From assembly GCA_009841255.1 (NCBI GenBank), contig VXMD01000072.1, positions 26,993 through 90,992 of the forward strand: 64,000 nt of DNA. Reading direction: 5' to 3'. Below, piece by piece: positions 17,247-25,664 of this stretch. Position numbers and translations under genes: made by a program. Origin of the DNA: Candidatus Poribacteria bacterium (lineage in GTDB: Bacteria; Poribacteria; WGA-4E; WGA-3G). The notes beneath the pieces were generated by a model. That model ran no database searches, was not told the DNA's origin, and saw only the letters and a list, made by a program, of their open reading frames with translations. How positions within the stretch are numbered: position 1 is the stretch's first letter; the number at the start of each line of letters is the position of its first letter.

Positions 17247-17372
17247 ACTGACTTCACCAATCCCGCCACGTGGAATTGCGGGATTGCTTCACGCGCCTCA
17301 GCTTTCTTGGGGAAAACCGAGCGTAAAGAAGATGAATTGAAAACAGAGAAGTAGAAAAAAAATCCTTACCAT
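17247..17372 (-). pseudogene. Signal peptide and start of the outer-membrane gene, cut off by two TGA codons
   Basis: ATG 17372 overlaps the aldo/keto reductase stop as TAATG and begins a strongly hydrophobic signal sequence (RIFFLLLCFQFIFFTLG). The frame then meets TGA at 17298-17300 and again at 17289-17291. An 8-base near-perfect tandem duplication lies at 17272-17287. Removing one copy and one T upstream would give a signal-peptidase site AEA followed by an uninterrupted frame into the barrel. These two changes sum to nine bases, explaining why both parts are in the same frame. Confidence 0.6.
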
Positions 17373-18322
17373 TATAACGGGTCTCCGTCCGTTTCCAAGT
17401 TAAGCCACTCCATTTCAGCATCGGAAAGTTCAAGTGCCAGTGCGCCGAGCGAGGAATCCATCTCCGTTAAAGTTACAGGTCCAACGATTGGAAAAACGGG
17501 AAATGGAATATTCAAGCAGTATGCGAGGGAGACTTGAATTGGGGAATAGCCGTATTTCGCCCCTAATTTCTGTGCGCGTGCGAGTCTTTCAAAGTTATCG
17601 TCGTTGTAATAGACGCGCACCATATCTCCGTTTTCTCGGTTCTCGGGTGTAAACGCGCCGCTAAAGAAACCGCGTGCTTGCGAGGACCAGGGCATCAATG
17701 GGAACTGACTCTCTTTATGCCATTCGCGGGCGGCATCGTCGACGCAGACACACCCACCCCACATCGGTTCCATCGGCACGGCGAGACTGATGTTATTGCT
17801 ACAAGAGACGAATCCTGCGAGTCCATTTTCGGCGGCATAGGTGTTGGCATCAGTAATGCGCTGCGGTTGCCAATTAGAAGCGGCAGCTGCTCGGATGCGT
17901 CCTGCACCTATCTCGTCGTTCAGGTAATCAATGATGGTTTCAACGGGGATCACGGGGTCGTCGCGATGGAGCATGTAGAGGTCAATATAATCGGTGCGGA
18001 GTCGGACGAGACTCTCATCGAGATCGCTTTTGAGTTCTTCAGGGGAGAGACGTGGACGCGGGACTCTGCCTTGTGGGTGTCCACCCTTGTCAATGAGAAA
18101 GACTTCGTCTCGGTTGCCGCGTTGTCGCATCCAGAGACCGATGAGCATTTCACTATCACCACCGCCATAACCGTGTGCTGTATCGAGGGCATTTCCACCG
18201 GCTTCGCAGAAAGCGTCAAGTATTTCGGTGCTGTAGTCGAATTTTATGGGTGAAAAGACCATGGTACCCAGAATCAGATGTGAGATTTCTTTGCTGACGC
18301 CGGGGATTTTTATATGCTTCAT
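17372..18322 (-). CDS. Aldo/keto reductase family protein
   Basis: A 316-residue AKR TIM barrel with the catalytic tetrad visible: Asp in LDTAHGYG, Tyr in the same motif, Lys in FLIDKGG and His in YMLHRDD. NADPH-binding features appear near the C-terminus (PIVGP, then basic/acidic helix). It reduces carbonyls or oxidises sugar alcohols; the substrate is not known. The frame is open to 18412, but AAGGA ten bases ahead of ATG 18322 and family alignment favour 18322. Its stop overlaps the next gene as TAATG. It is divergent from the enolase-superfamily gene, sharing a 200-base intergenic region, so both may serve one sugar-acid pathway. Confidence 0.88.
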   Translation of the reverse strand: MKHIKIPGVSKEISHLILGTMVFSPIKFDYSTEILDAFCEAGGNALDTAHGYGGGDSEMLIGLWMRQRGNRDEVFLIDKGGHPQGRVPRPRLSPEELKSDLDESLVRLRTDYIDLYMLHRDDPVIPVETIIDYLNDEIGAGRIRAAAASNWQPQRITDANTYAAENGLAGFVSCSNNISLAVPMEPMWGGCVCVDDAAREWHKESQFPLMPWSSQARGFFSGAFTPENRENGDMVRVYYNDDNFERLARAQKLGAKYGYSPIQVSLAYCLNIPFPVFPIVGPVTLTEMDSSLGALALELSDAEMEWLNLETDGDPL

Positions 18323-18522
18323 TACAAACGGTTCCTTTTTTATATTAGGCATGCGGATCGTGCCTTTTGTGATTACAGGATATAGGGAAATTATAGCAGA
18401 TTTCCAATCCAAAATCCAGAAGAAAATGTGTCAGTGTAGCGAAATTACACAATGTGTTGACACCAATCCGATACATCGTATAAAATTTCAGTTACGAGAA
18501 ACCAGAGATTGGAGGGGAACCG

Positions 18523-19536
18523 ATGAAGATTACAGGCTTTGAATACCGGACTATCTCTATTCCGTTCATCCCAGCGATACAGGAACATTCGGGTATGGAT
18601 TACCCGACCACTTTGGTTTGGGTACATACGGATGAAGGGCTGACAGGATTGGGGGAGAGCAATTCCTTGAACAGCGATATCACAGATCAGGCTGACCAGA
18701 TTGCCGAAAGATACGTCGGCAAAAATCTTTGGGAGATTGACCTCGCTTCGGAGTCATTTGTTTTCCAGTGTGCTTTCTACGACTTGGCTGGGCAGGCATT
18801 GGGAGTGCCTGCGCATAAGTTAATCGGTGAAAAGTATAGGGATAGCGTTGAACTCGCCTATTGGTCGCCACCGATGCCAGCGGAAGCGACAGCGGCGGAG
18901 GCGGAACGCGCCGCGAACATGGGTTTTCGGGTGCATAAACTCAAGGCTCGGAAGGCGAATATTGTCGAAACGGCGCGTCTCATCGAAGAAGCGTGCGGAC
19001 CTGATTTCCAGATTCGTGTCGATCCAAACACGGAATTTGGAGATTTGGAGACGGGACTTCGACTCGCAGAAAAATTGCTTCCATATAATATTGAAGTCTA
19101 CGAAGACCCGATTCGATTTGAGGATTTGGATTGGTATCGTCGGATGCGGGAAGAGGTGGAGGTGCCAGTCGCCCGGCATTTGGGAGCACCGCCAGGGATC
19201 TTAGAGAATATCCAGGCAGGGGCGGTGGATGCAGTCAATATGGGTGGAAACGTCGCGGGACTCCGTAAAAGTGCTGCCGTTGCTGAAGCCGCGGATCTAC
19301 CGATCTGGGTGCAAATCTTCGCGTTCGGTTCATGTGTCGCTTCGACGTTCGCAGCACATATCGCATGTACACTGCCGAATTGCACAATGCCGATCGATGA
19401 ACTCCCACACATCCGTGTTGACGATCTCTCTGGCGGCAGTATGGACCTCTCAAACGGGGCAATTAACCTGTCAGATGCGCCGGGGTTGGGTATCCGTCTC
19501 GATATGGACGCCGTTGAGCGGTATCGGATCCGTTAG
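18523..19536 (+). CDS. Enolase superfamily (mandelate racemase/muconate lactonizing) protein
   Basis: A 337-residue protein with the MR/MLE capping domain and barrel. KLKARKAN supplies the KxK base, RVDPN the first metal Asp and EVYEDPI the Glu. The third metal ligand, usually a Glu in a GGE motif, is not obvious: the equivalent stretch reads VARHLGAPPG. VNMGGNVAG matches the position of the second-face D/K-x-GG segment. The superfamily abstracts a proton alpha to a carboxylate, for example in acid-sugar dehydration or dipeptide epimerisation. Activity cannot be assigned and the missing ligand leaves catalysis uncertain. GGAGGGGAACCG precedes ATG. Confidence 0.82.
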   Translation: MKITGFEYRTISIPFIPAIQEHSGMDYPTTLVWVHTDEGLTGLGESNSLNSDITDQADQIAERYVGKNLWEIDLASESFVFQCAFYDLAGQALGVPAHKLIGEKYRDSVELAYWSPPMPAEATAAEAERAANMGFRVHKLKARKANIVETARLIEEACGPDFQIRVDPNTEFGDLETGLRLAEKLLPYNIEVYEDPIRFEDLDWYRRMREEVEVPVARHLGAPPGILENIQAGAVDAVNMGGNVAGLRKSAAVAEAADLPIWVQIFAFGSCVASTFAAHIACTLPNCTMPIDELPHIRVDDLSGGSMDLSNGAINLSDAPGLGIRLDMDAVERYRIR

Positions 19537-19564
19537 AAAATAACAATCAGCGGTCAGTGATCAG

Positions 19565-19611
19565 TTGGCGAGGTGCTTTCGCGTGGGTATTTCCATAGGA
19601 AACCTCGCCAA
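19565..19611. terminator. Inverted repeat between convergent genes
   Basis: TTGGCGAGGT (19565-19574) pairs perfectly with ACCTCGCCAA (19602-19611), with an inner TTTCC/GGAAA pairing. It lies between the stops of the enolase-family gene and the LRR gene. A related GGCGAGGTT hairpin followed by the same CCAACGA occurs at 38483-38510, so this is also a dispersed repeat. Confidence 0.5.
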
Positions 19612-19637
19612 CGAATGAGAACAGGAATACATCGTGC

Positions 19638-21170
19638 CTACTTCAAGATGAGCATTTTGCGGAGAAGTGAAATATTGTCCGCTTGGAGTTGGTAGAAATA
19701 GATGCCGCTGGACACCTTTTCACCCATATCGTTGCATCCATCCCAATACGCCGCACGACTCCGACTCGTGTAGTACCCCTCCTGCTGATGACCAAGATTG
19801 AGGTGGCGTACAACGGTGCCGCGCGTATCATAGATAGTGATCTGGACCTCACTGGGGTTCGCCAAGTGATACGGTATCCAAGTTTCTGGGTTAAACGGGT
19901 TGGGATAGTTCGGGAGCAGGTGCGTCTTATCCGGACGCCTCGTAACCAAAACGCTTTCAAGCAAGGCAATGGATCGTAGGTATAGGGCAGACCCGTCGCT
20001 TTCGGCGATCCAGATGTCAAGTTGTGCCTCTAACGTCGCCGGGTCCAACTGCTCAAGCGTTATCCGATCCAAGAGGAACGCGTTTTTAGGATAAGATGGG
20101 GCCTGGCCTGCCACGCCGTCACACCATGTTCCCCCTAGTGCTTCGCAAAGCTCCTGCGGTGTCGGAGGACGGAAACAGATTGGGGGGTCACCACGGGTTG
20201 TTCCCCCTTTTGCTTCACAGTCGGCTATGAAGTCCGCGTACGGGTTCTCGTCTTCGTTTTCCTCTTCATCTTCTTCTTCCTCCTCTTCGTCTTCTTCTTC
20301 CTCTTCGTCTTCCGGTTCAGACGCTGGGGGTTGTTGCTGTGGCGCTGACTGTGATTGTGGATTCGTTGTCGATTGTTGCTGTGGCGCTGACTTTAGTGCA
20401 GACGCTGGCGGTTGTTGCTGTTGCTGTTGTGATACCGGTTGGGGTTCAGGCTCTGTCGATTGTTGCTGTTGCGTTGTCGGTTGTTGCTGTTGCGACTGGT
20501 CGCTATCGTCTTGTCGCCGATCCTCTTTCTGTTGCCCATCGTCTTGGGACGGATCTAGATCAATGGGAGTCGGTTCGCCTCGCGTCTGTATATTCTCCTT
20601 TTGTGGTGGGGAGAATACATGAACATCGACATCCGTCAACTTAGGGAGCCTTCTAAGCGGAGACGTATCTGTAATCGGATTTCCCGCAAGACGTAAATAC
20701 TCAAGATTGACCAAACCTGCCAAGACGTTAATATCGGTAATCTGATTCTGAAGTATTCCCAATCGCCTGAGATTTGTCAAGTTTGCCAAGGGATTAATAT
20801 CACCGATGAGATTGTCTCCCATATACAGATTCGTTAACCCTATTAAGTTCGCCAGGGGTGTAAGATTGCTAATCTGATTTCCGAAAACCGATAACGACCT
20901 GAGGTTCATGGCATGTTCCAGACCCGTGAGATCCGTTATCCCAAGCCGAGGGGCATTTAGGACGTTCAAGTTTAGCAGTTTCTGTTGTGTGAGGGGTTCG
21001 TTTGCGTTGAGGCGAAGTGCAGCCCTCACTGCATTTCTGAGATTCGCATCCGGCATCCATGTAGCAGGATCCGGTGGTTCATTCCCTACTCCATTGTCTT
21101 GGGCATAAGTGCTTAGAAGCAAGCTACTCAGAGCGAGAAAAACAACACAAAGTGTGTAAAAACGTTTCAT
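19638..21170 (-). CDS. Secreted leucine-rich-repeat protein with C-terminal sorting-type domain
   Basis: The 510-residue protein has, in order: a Sec signal peptide (cleaved after TYA), an LRR region of about six 22-residue internalin-like repeats (ITDxxPLAxLxxLxxLxLxxNQI, residues about 55-190), a long low-complexity linker rich in Gln then Glu/Asp (about 195-310), a small Cys-containing region (ADCEAKGG...CFRPP..LCEALGGTWC) and a C-terminal FlgD-like domain with the YPNPFNPETWIPYHL motif found in type-IX-like sorted proteins. It is probably exported and surface-displayed for binding. AAGGAACTG precedes the ATG. No enzymatic motif is seen. Confidence 0.87.
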   Translation of the reverse strand: MKRFYTLCVVFLALSSLLLSTYAQDNGVGNEPPDPATWMPDANLRNAVRAALRLNANEPLTQQKLLNLNVLNAPRLGITDLTGLEHAMNLRSLSVFGNQISNLTPLANLIGLTNLYMGDNLIGDINPLANLTNLRRLGILQNQITDINVLAGLVNLEYLRLAGNPITDTSPLRRLPKLTDVDVHVFSPPQKENIQTRGEPTPIDLDPSQDDGQQKEDRRQDDSDQSQQQQPTTQQQQSTEPEPQPVSQQQQQQPPASALKSAPQQQSTTNPQSQSAPQQQPPASEPEDEEEEEDEEEEEEDEEENEDENPYADFIADCEAKGGTTRGDPPICFRPPTPQELCEALGGTWCDGVAGQAPSYPKNAFLLDRITLEQLDPATLEAQLDIWIAESDGSALYLRSIALLESVLVTRRPDKTHLLPNYPNPFNPETWIPYHLANPSEVQITIYDTRGTVVRHLNLGHQQEGYYTSRSRAAYWDGCNDMGEKVSSGIYFYQLQADNISLLRKMLILK

Positions 21171-21240
21171 GGTTTTCAGTTCCTTTCATTTAAAATGTAA
21201 ATCGTACAATCCCTTGTAAATGTACGAGGTTATCAAAAGA

Positions 21241-21278
21241 AGGAGGGATGTAATGCGCAATTGCATTACATCCCTCCT
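21241..21278 (-). promoter_or_regulatory. Perfect 16-bp hairpin in the LRR gene leader
   Basis: Arms 21241-21256 and 21263-21278 are fully complementary with a six-base GCAATT loop. In the minus-strand transcript the hairpin is 70 bases upstream of the LRR start and is followed by CTTCTTTTG, a weak U-tract. It could be a terminator/attenuator. The role is inferred from pairing and position only. Confidence 0.45.
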
Positions 21279-21776
21279 AACATTCCTCACCATTCCGTTT
21301 AAGGAGGTAAAATTTTCCTTTGCAGCGAGACCCTGAAAAGAGAAACCGCCAAGGCACGAGGCACTCGGTGCCCAGTTGCTCTCTGTATAAGTCTCGTTAT
21401 AAAATAATATACTTAAATTATATAAAGTGGGGGGCTGTGGAAAGGGGACTTGTGTTTGCTGAATTAAAGGTGTATGCCCAGGCAGCAAGACGCGCGCTGT
21501 AAGTCGAGGAAGCGGTTAAAAACCGATTTGTCCTGTTAATATCTACATGTTTGCCGAGCATTGGTGTCACCTTTGTCACTTTGATTGCGTCTATTATAGT
21601 AAGTCGAAAAATTAATGAGACTCTCTTTGGCGGGCGAGGAGACCTACGAAGAAACACCCAAGCAAAAACCCCCTACGGAAACCGAAGCCTCCCAATATTA
21701 TTAAAATGTATTTTTAATTCTAAGTTTTACGATAAAAACCCGAGTTGCCATTTATGGTAGATTTTAGAATTACTTA

Positions 21777-21820
21777 GACACTCTAAAGAGGCGAGGAGGG
21801 GAGAGTGTCCCTTTATTTTT
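21777..21820 (+). terminator. Hairpin with downstream T-run
   Basis: GACACTCT (21777-21784) pairs with AGAGTGTC (21802-21809), followed by CCTTTATTTTTT. It has intrinsic-terminator form on the plus strand although no plus-strand gene directly precedes it. Confidence 0.4.
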
Positions 21821-22004
21821 TCGGATCCACCATAGTTGTAAATCCATGGGATTTCCTTGCCTCACCATAAATTTCAGCGGGCATTTGAAACCTGAATCTT
21901 TAGTCTAACGTTTCTATTTTTATAGAGGAGAAGTGTAGTGCGAAGAGAAATGGTGCGCTATCTTCTTAAGGCAACACACTACCAATAGCGTAAGGAGAGA
22001 CACG

Positions 22005-22202
22005 ATGGCTTCGGAAGCGTATTGGAAAGTTCTACAGAAATCAAACCGTATGCTGGCGTTAAGCTGGGAAACACTTGTATCAGCCCGCACTGAAGGCGAT
22101 AAGAAGCGGATACGGAGAGCAGAGCGGAATTATTTCCAGTCCCTGCGGAGTGCTATGGCAGCGACGCAAAATGCGGTTTCAGAGCGGATAACTGCGTCGT
22201 GA
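22005..22202 (+). CDS. Small hypothetical protein (65 residues)
   Basis: A short charged protein, rich in Arg/Lys/Ala, with predicted helices throughout and no membrane segment. AAGGAG seven bases before the ATG, and a stop only one base before the ATG of the SIS gene, support it as a real first gene of a two-gene unit. I do not recognise a family. It could be a small regulator or partner of the downstream sugar-phosphate isomerase-type protein, but this is speculation from position. Confidence 0.55.
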   Translation: MASEAYWKVLQKSNRMLALSWETLVSARTEGDKKRIRRAERNYFQSLRSAMAATQNAVSERITAS

Positions 22203-22203
22203 C

Positions 22204-22992
22204 ATGACGGCAGATACGAATACAATGAGTATTTCCCATTTACGTTATCTACACGTTGCACAAGACGTGTTGAAACAGATTGAGGCGACACAGACCGAGG
22301 CGATTGCACAAGCCTCTGAGATGTGTGCAGCGACAATAGCAGCAGACGGGCTCGTCTATCTCTTCGGATCTGGGCATTCCCGCATGCCGGTCGAAGAAAT
22401 TTTCCCGCGTTACGGTAGTTTTCCGGGTTTCTTTCCCATCGTTGAGTTGGCGGTTACGTTCCACAACCAAGTCGTCGGTTGCAACGGTCAGCGTCAAGCC
22501 CTCTTTCTGGAAAACGTCTCGGGATACGCGGAAGTGATCCTACGCAACTTCACCTTCGGTCCACACGACTGCATGATGGTGTTCTCGAATTCCGGCACGA
22601 ACATCCTCCCTATCGAAATGGCGATGGGAGCGAAGGCACGGCACCTACCTGTCATCGCCGTGAGTTCACTCGCGCACAGCCGTTCATCGACCTCAAAACA
22701 CGCCTCCGGCAAACGCTTGTTTGAAGTTGCGGATCTGACGATCGATAACTGTAATCCGCCGGGAGATGCTGTCGTAGACATCCCGAATTTGGCATATCCT
22801 GTGGGACCTACCTCCAGTATCGGCACACTTTCGATTGTCAATGCTATTAAATGCCGGGTTGCAGAACTCCTGACGGAGCGTGGTAAACCTCCCGTCGTGT
22901 TGACCGGTGCCCATTTCCTCGGTGCGGAAGAATCGGCGCAGCAGATTGAAAGGGCTTATGACGATTATAAGGCTCGCGTTCAACGTCGTTAG
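22204..22992 (+). CDS. SIS-domain protein (UPF0309-like sugar-phosphate binding)
   Basis: The 262-residue protein has one SIS domain: an N-terminal helix, LVYLFGSGHSRMPVEE, then MMVFSNSGTN (the serine-rich phosphosugar loop) and VIAVSSLAHS. It resembles UPF0309 proteins that bind phosphorylated amino sugars and act as isomerases or regulators. Like that group it has a long N-terminal helix and a C-terminal extension with NAIKCRVAELL. ATG 22204 is preferred; ATG 22225 is possible. It is coupled to the small protein upstream. Confidence 0.82.
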   Translation: MTADTNTMSISHLRYLHVAQDVLKQIEATQTEAIAQASEMCAATIAADGLVYLFGSGHSRMPVEEIFPRYGSFPGFFPIVELAVTFHNQVVGCNGQRQALFLENVSGYAEVILRNFTFGPHDCMMVFSNSGTNILPIEMAMGAKARHLPVIAVSSLAHSRSSTSKHASGKRLFEVADLTIDNCNPPGDAVVDIPNLAYPVGPTSSIGTLSIVNAIKCRVAELLTERGKPPVVLTGAHFLGAEESAQQIERAYDDYKARVQRR

Positions 22993-23109
22993 TGCGCCGC
23001 GATTTTTCCGTTGACTTTTCTCCCACAAATCTATATACTTTTATATACTTTAAAGAAGTACACGGAACGCTGGGTTTCCCAAGTCAGTTTGCATCCGAGG
23101 GACATCTCG

Positions 23110-23709
23110 ATGCTGAAAACTACGAAAAGAATCGCAGTGATGGGTGGGACGTTCAACCCGATTCACTACGCGCATCTGATTAGTGCTGAACAGGTTCGGA
23201 CAGGGTTAGGTTACGATACAATTCTGTTTATCCCGTCTGCTAGACCCCCGCATAAAGTCGCAGATGCTGATATTATCGAACCGGAGCATCGGTATCAAAT
23301 GGTGCGTTTAGCGATCGCAGAGAACCCACATTTTGAAGCGTCACGCATTGAATTAGAACGGGCAGGTCCGTCCTATACCGTCGAGACCCTGAAGGTCCTG
23401 AAAAAATTGTATGGAGAACCGACTGAACTGGCATGGATTATTGGCGCGGACTCTCTTATTGAGTATAAAGTCTGGAAAGACTTCGATGAAGTGTTGGAAA
23501 GATGCGTTATGATCGCGACAACACGTCCGAATTACGATCTGAATCGAGTTCCATTAGAAATCCGCAAGCGGGTGACTACTTTTCCGATAACAGGCATTGA
23601 TATATCTGCCACAGGTATCCGGGAGCGGGTTCGGAAAGGTCTTTCAATCCGGTATCTCGTGCCGGAAGGCGTCCACGCTTATATTGAACGGTATCGGTTG
23701 TATCTATGA
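23110..23709 (+). CDS. nadD: Nicotinate-nucleotide adenylyltransferase
   Basis: The 199-residue protein has the nucleotidyltransferase motif GGTFNPIHYAHL, PSARPPHK (substrate loop), WIIGADSL and the C-terminal ISATGIRERV, all standard for NadD. It transfers AMP from ATP to nicotinate mononucleotide, making deamido-NAD in NAD synthesis. ATG 23110 is chosen because GAGGGA is eight bases upstream and the domain begins at once; the frame opens at 23011 without support. It heads the nadD-yacG-yqeK-rsfS set, a grouping (nadD, yqeK, rsfS) widely conserved in bacteria. Confidence 0.95.
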   Translation: MLKTTKRIAVMGGTFNPIHYAHLISAEQVRTGLGYDTILFIPSARPPHKVADADIIEPEHRYQMVRLAIAENPHFEASRIELERAGPSYTVETLKVLKKLYGEPTELAWIIGADSLIEYKVWKDFDEVLERCVMIATTRPNYDLNRVPLEIRKRVTTFPITGIDISATGIRERVRKGLSIRYLVPEGVHAYIERYRLYL

Positions 23710-23808
23710 ACCGAAACGGCAGCCCGTAAGCGTAGCGGAGGGCGGATTTTTGGAAACAGATGCTAAAGTTCAAACACACGTTGTTTAACCGCAAGGAATC
23801 ATTAAAAA

Positions 23809-24051
23809 ATGCAACACACATGTAGTATGTGCGGAACAGTATACGATTTCGTATGGAAAGAGGGAACGCCTTTACCGAAAAACTTCCCCTTCTGTAGTGC
23901 GCGGTGTAAAGCGGCGGACTTGTCAAAGTGGCTGAACGAGGAATACGCGATTAGCGCCTCGCTCCCAAATACGGTTTTGTCGGACACCGAGCATGAGATT
24001 CTGGCCGAACTTGCGCAATTGGATGTGCGCTCTGACGATGACACCGACTAA
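23809..24051 (+). CDS. yacG: YacG-like zinc-binding DNA gyrase inhibitor family protein
   Basis: An 80-residue zinc-ribbon protein with CSMC near the N-terminus and FCSARCKAADLSKWLNEEY, the diagnostic Cys4 and helical motif of YacG. In E. coli YacG binds GyrB and inhibits gyrase. The acidic C-terminal tail (DVRSDDDTD) is longer than in the E. coli protein. Its ATG directly follows a CCGCAAGG/ATTAAAAA repeat box whose AAGGA sits 11 bases from the start codon, so the repeat apparently provides the ribosome site. Confidence 0.88.
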   Translation: MQHTCSMCGTVYDFVWKEGTPLPKNFPFCSARCKAADLSKWLNEEYAISASLPNTVLSDTEHEILAELAQLDVRSDDDTD

Positions 24052-24367
24052 CGGATGGGTACGGGAGGAAGGCAGTAAAGCAAAGCGCGTAGCTCGTAAT
24101 GAAATGGAGAGCGGATATAAGGAAGGCGCGTCAAAGCTCAATCTCACGTCGTTTAAGCAATTTTCGGTATTAAATATGCACATTGTCTGTCGATGATGGG
24201 CGGGGAAACCCTAGGGGAAATCCGCAGAAATCCGCAGAAACGCCCAAGCAAAAACCCCCTACGGGGGCCGCACCCATCAGAGAGGCAGAAAAATTGTAAT
24301 TTATTATTTAATATCGCTTAACCGCAAGGAATAATTAAAAAAGGTTTAGAAACCACGTTGCTATTAG
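24052..24367 (+). repeat. Mosaic repeat block between yacG and yqeK
   Basis: No gene here. The block holds a 33-base segment at 24083-24115 (starting AGCGCGTAGC) that recurs at 32283-32315, a doubled AATCCGCAG unit, a CACCCAAGCAAAAAC-type box (24237-24264), an AT-rich ATTTATTATTTAATA segment that recurs near 63945, and a CCGCAAGG box (24322-24329). The stretch at 24169-24190 recurs at the window end. It looks like a composite of two or three repeat families. Confidence 0.7.
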
Positions 24368-24970
24368 ATGAATTGCACATTAGCGGAACTCCGGGCACAT
24401 CCGAAGTCGATCGAAATTCAGAAGTATCTCTCAGATAAGCTGAGCGAGAAACGCTATCAACACGTCCTCTCTGTACAAGAGATGAGCGTTGATTTAGCAC
24501 ATGTGCATGGTGCCAACGTCTGGCATGCCAACCTCGCTGCGCTTTTGCATGATAGTGCAAAATGGATGAGTACACAGCAATTACACAGCGAAATAAAACG
24601 CTACGAGATTCGTCTGGACCCAGTGGAAAAGCAGAATCCGTCTCTTTTGCATCCATTCATCGGCGTAAAGATTGCCATAGAGGAGTTTGCTGTAACGGAA
24701 CTCGAAGTCCTTGAAGCGATTCGGAACCATACGACAGGTAGCCCGTCAATGGGGATTATTGCGCAGATATTATACGTTTCGGACTTTGCGGAACCCACAC
24801 GGACCCATAAGGAGGTGGATGTCGTGCGGGAATTAGCCTACACGAATTTAGTTCGAGCGGTGCATCATGTAGCCCGTACAGAAATTGTGTATCTCTTAGG
24901 AAAAGGGGTATTGATTCATCCAAATACGCTTCATACCTACAACAGTACGTTACAAGGTGGCGAGACTTAA
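24368..24970 (+). CDS. yqeK: HD-domain Ap4A hydrolase, YqeK family
   Basis: A 200-residue HD-domain phosphohydrolase: RYQHVLSVQEMSVDLA (first His), LLHDSAKWM (HD pair), LLHPFIGVKIA, EAIRNHTTGSPSM (His) and YVSDFAEPTR (Asp). These are the YqeK signature residues that bind Fe and split diadenosine tetraphosphate symmetrically into ADP. It is placed between nadD/yacG and rsfS as in many genomes. The start is 39 bases after the nearest repeat box; no strong Shine-Dalgarno is seen. Confidence 0.93.
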   Translation: MNCTLAELRAHPKSIEIQKYLSDKLSEKRYQHVLSVQEMSVDLAHVHGANVWHANLAALLHDSAKWMSTQQLHSEIKRYEIRLDPVEKQNPSLLHPFIGVKIAIEEFAVTELEVLEAIRNHTTGSPSMGIIAQILYVSDFAEPTRTHKEVDVVRELAYTNLVRAVHHVARTEIVYLLGKGVLIHPNTLHTYNSTLQGGET

Positions 24971-25139
24971 AAATAGGGAGGGTTTCCGTGCGTTGTCGTA
25001 CGAGTCATTATTACATCAAAAGTGCAGCGTCTTGATAACGCCAAAGAACGTAAGCCCAAGCAACGCGCCGGGCTGGCTCTACGAAAAGACATGTCAAATC
25101 CCAAACCAACCTGACCGAACCGCAAGGAATCATTAAAAA

Positions 25140-25595
25140 ATGGGAACCGAAAAGAATACATTGGATATAGTAAAAGCTGCGGCATCCGCAGCGATGAGTC
25201 GACGTGCACAGGACGGCGTCATTCTCGATCTGCGGGAACTTGACGGCTTCACGGATTTCTTTGCAATCTTCAGTGGTACTTCTGATATTCAGGTAGAAGG
25301 TATATCACAAGCTGTGATTGAGGAACTTGAAACGAACTGGGCACAGCGTCCTTGGCATCAGGAGGGGGAGCGCAAAGCAGATTGGATTCTGCTGGACTAT
25401 GTAGACTTTGTCATACATGTTTTTCTTTCCGATAGGCGTTCCTACTATAACCTTGAACGCTTGTGGGCGGAGGCACATCGGATTGAATTGCCAGAATTAA
25501 CGATGCCTATCCGTCAGGAGACATGGGAAGAAGAAATGGATCCTGATGGTGCGCTGGTTTTTGGTGAACAGGAGAAGGGCACGTCGGATGCGTAA
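25140..25595 (+). CDS. rsfS: Ribosomal silencing factor RsfS
   Basis: A 151-residue RsfS/Iojap protein: LDLRELDGFTDFFAIFSGTSDIQVEGI, then WHQEGERKADWILLDYVDFVIHVF and YYNLERLW. It binds uL14 on the large ribosomal subunit and blocks subunit joining under nutrient limitation. The C-terminus is extended by about 30 acidic residues compared with E. coli. A CCGCAAGG box (25120-25127) ends directly at its ATG. It is the last gene of the nadD set and converges on the PP2C gene. Confidence 0.95.
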   Translation: MGTEKNTLDIVKAAASAAMSRRAQDGVILDLRELDGFTDFFAIFSGTSDIQVEGISQAVIEELETNWAQRPWHQEGERKADWILLDYVDFVIHVFLSDRRSYYNLERLWAEAHRIELPELTMPIRQETWEEEMDPDGALVFGEQEKGTSDA

Positions 25596-25664
25596 ATCTC
25601 ATCCTTTCGAGATGGGGCATTAAAAATTTGGAGTAGCGGAAATAGGGAATATTGCGAAGATAGG

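Larger units (their letters stand above)
21171..22004. other. Gene-free region with structured leader of the LRR gene and repeats
   Basis: No credible gene lies here. On the minus strand ahead of the LRR gene there are two structures: a 16-bp perfect hairpin (AGGAGGGATGTAATGC at 21241-21256 with 21263-21278) and a branched element bounded by CGAGAC/GTCTCG (21326-21331 with 21391-21396) that contains a GGCAC-TCG-GTGCC hairpin (21360-21372). Further along are a CACCCAAGCAAAAAC repeat box (21651-21678) and a hairpin GACACTCT/AGAGTGTC with a T-run (21777-21820) that may be a plus-strand terminator. Confidence 0.6.

Noticed and set aside
20227..20622. Ser/Cys-rich plus-strand ORF
   Set aside because: It is the complement of the acidic and glutamine-rich low-complexity linker of the LRR protein.
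23993..24196. Plus-strand ORF overlapping yacG end
   Set aside because: Out of frame with yacG, made of repeat block sequence and lacking a ribosome site.
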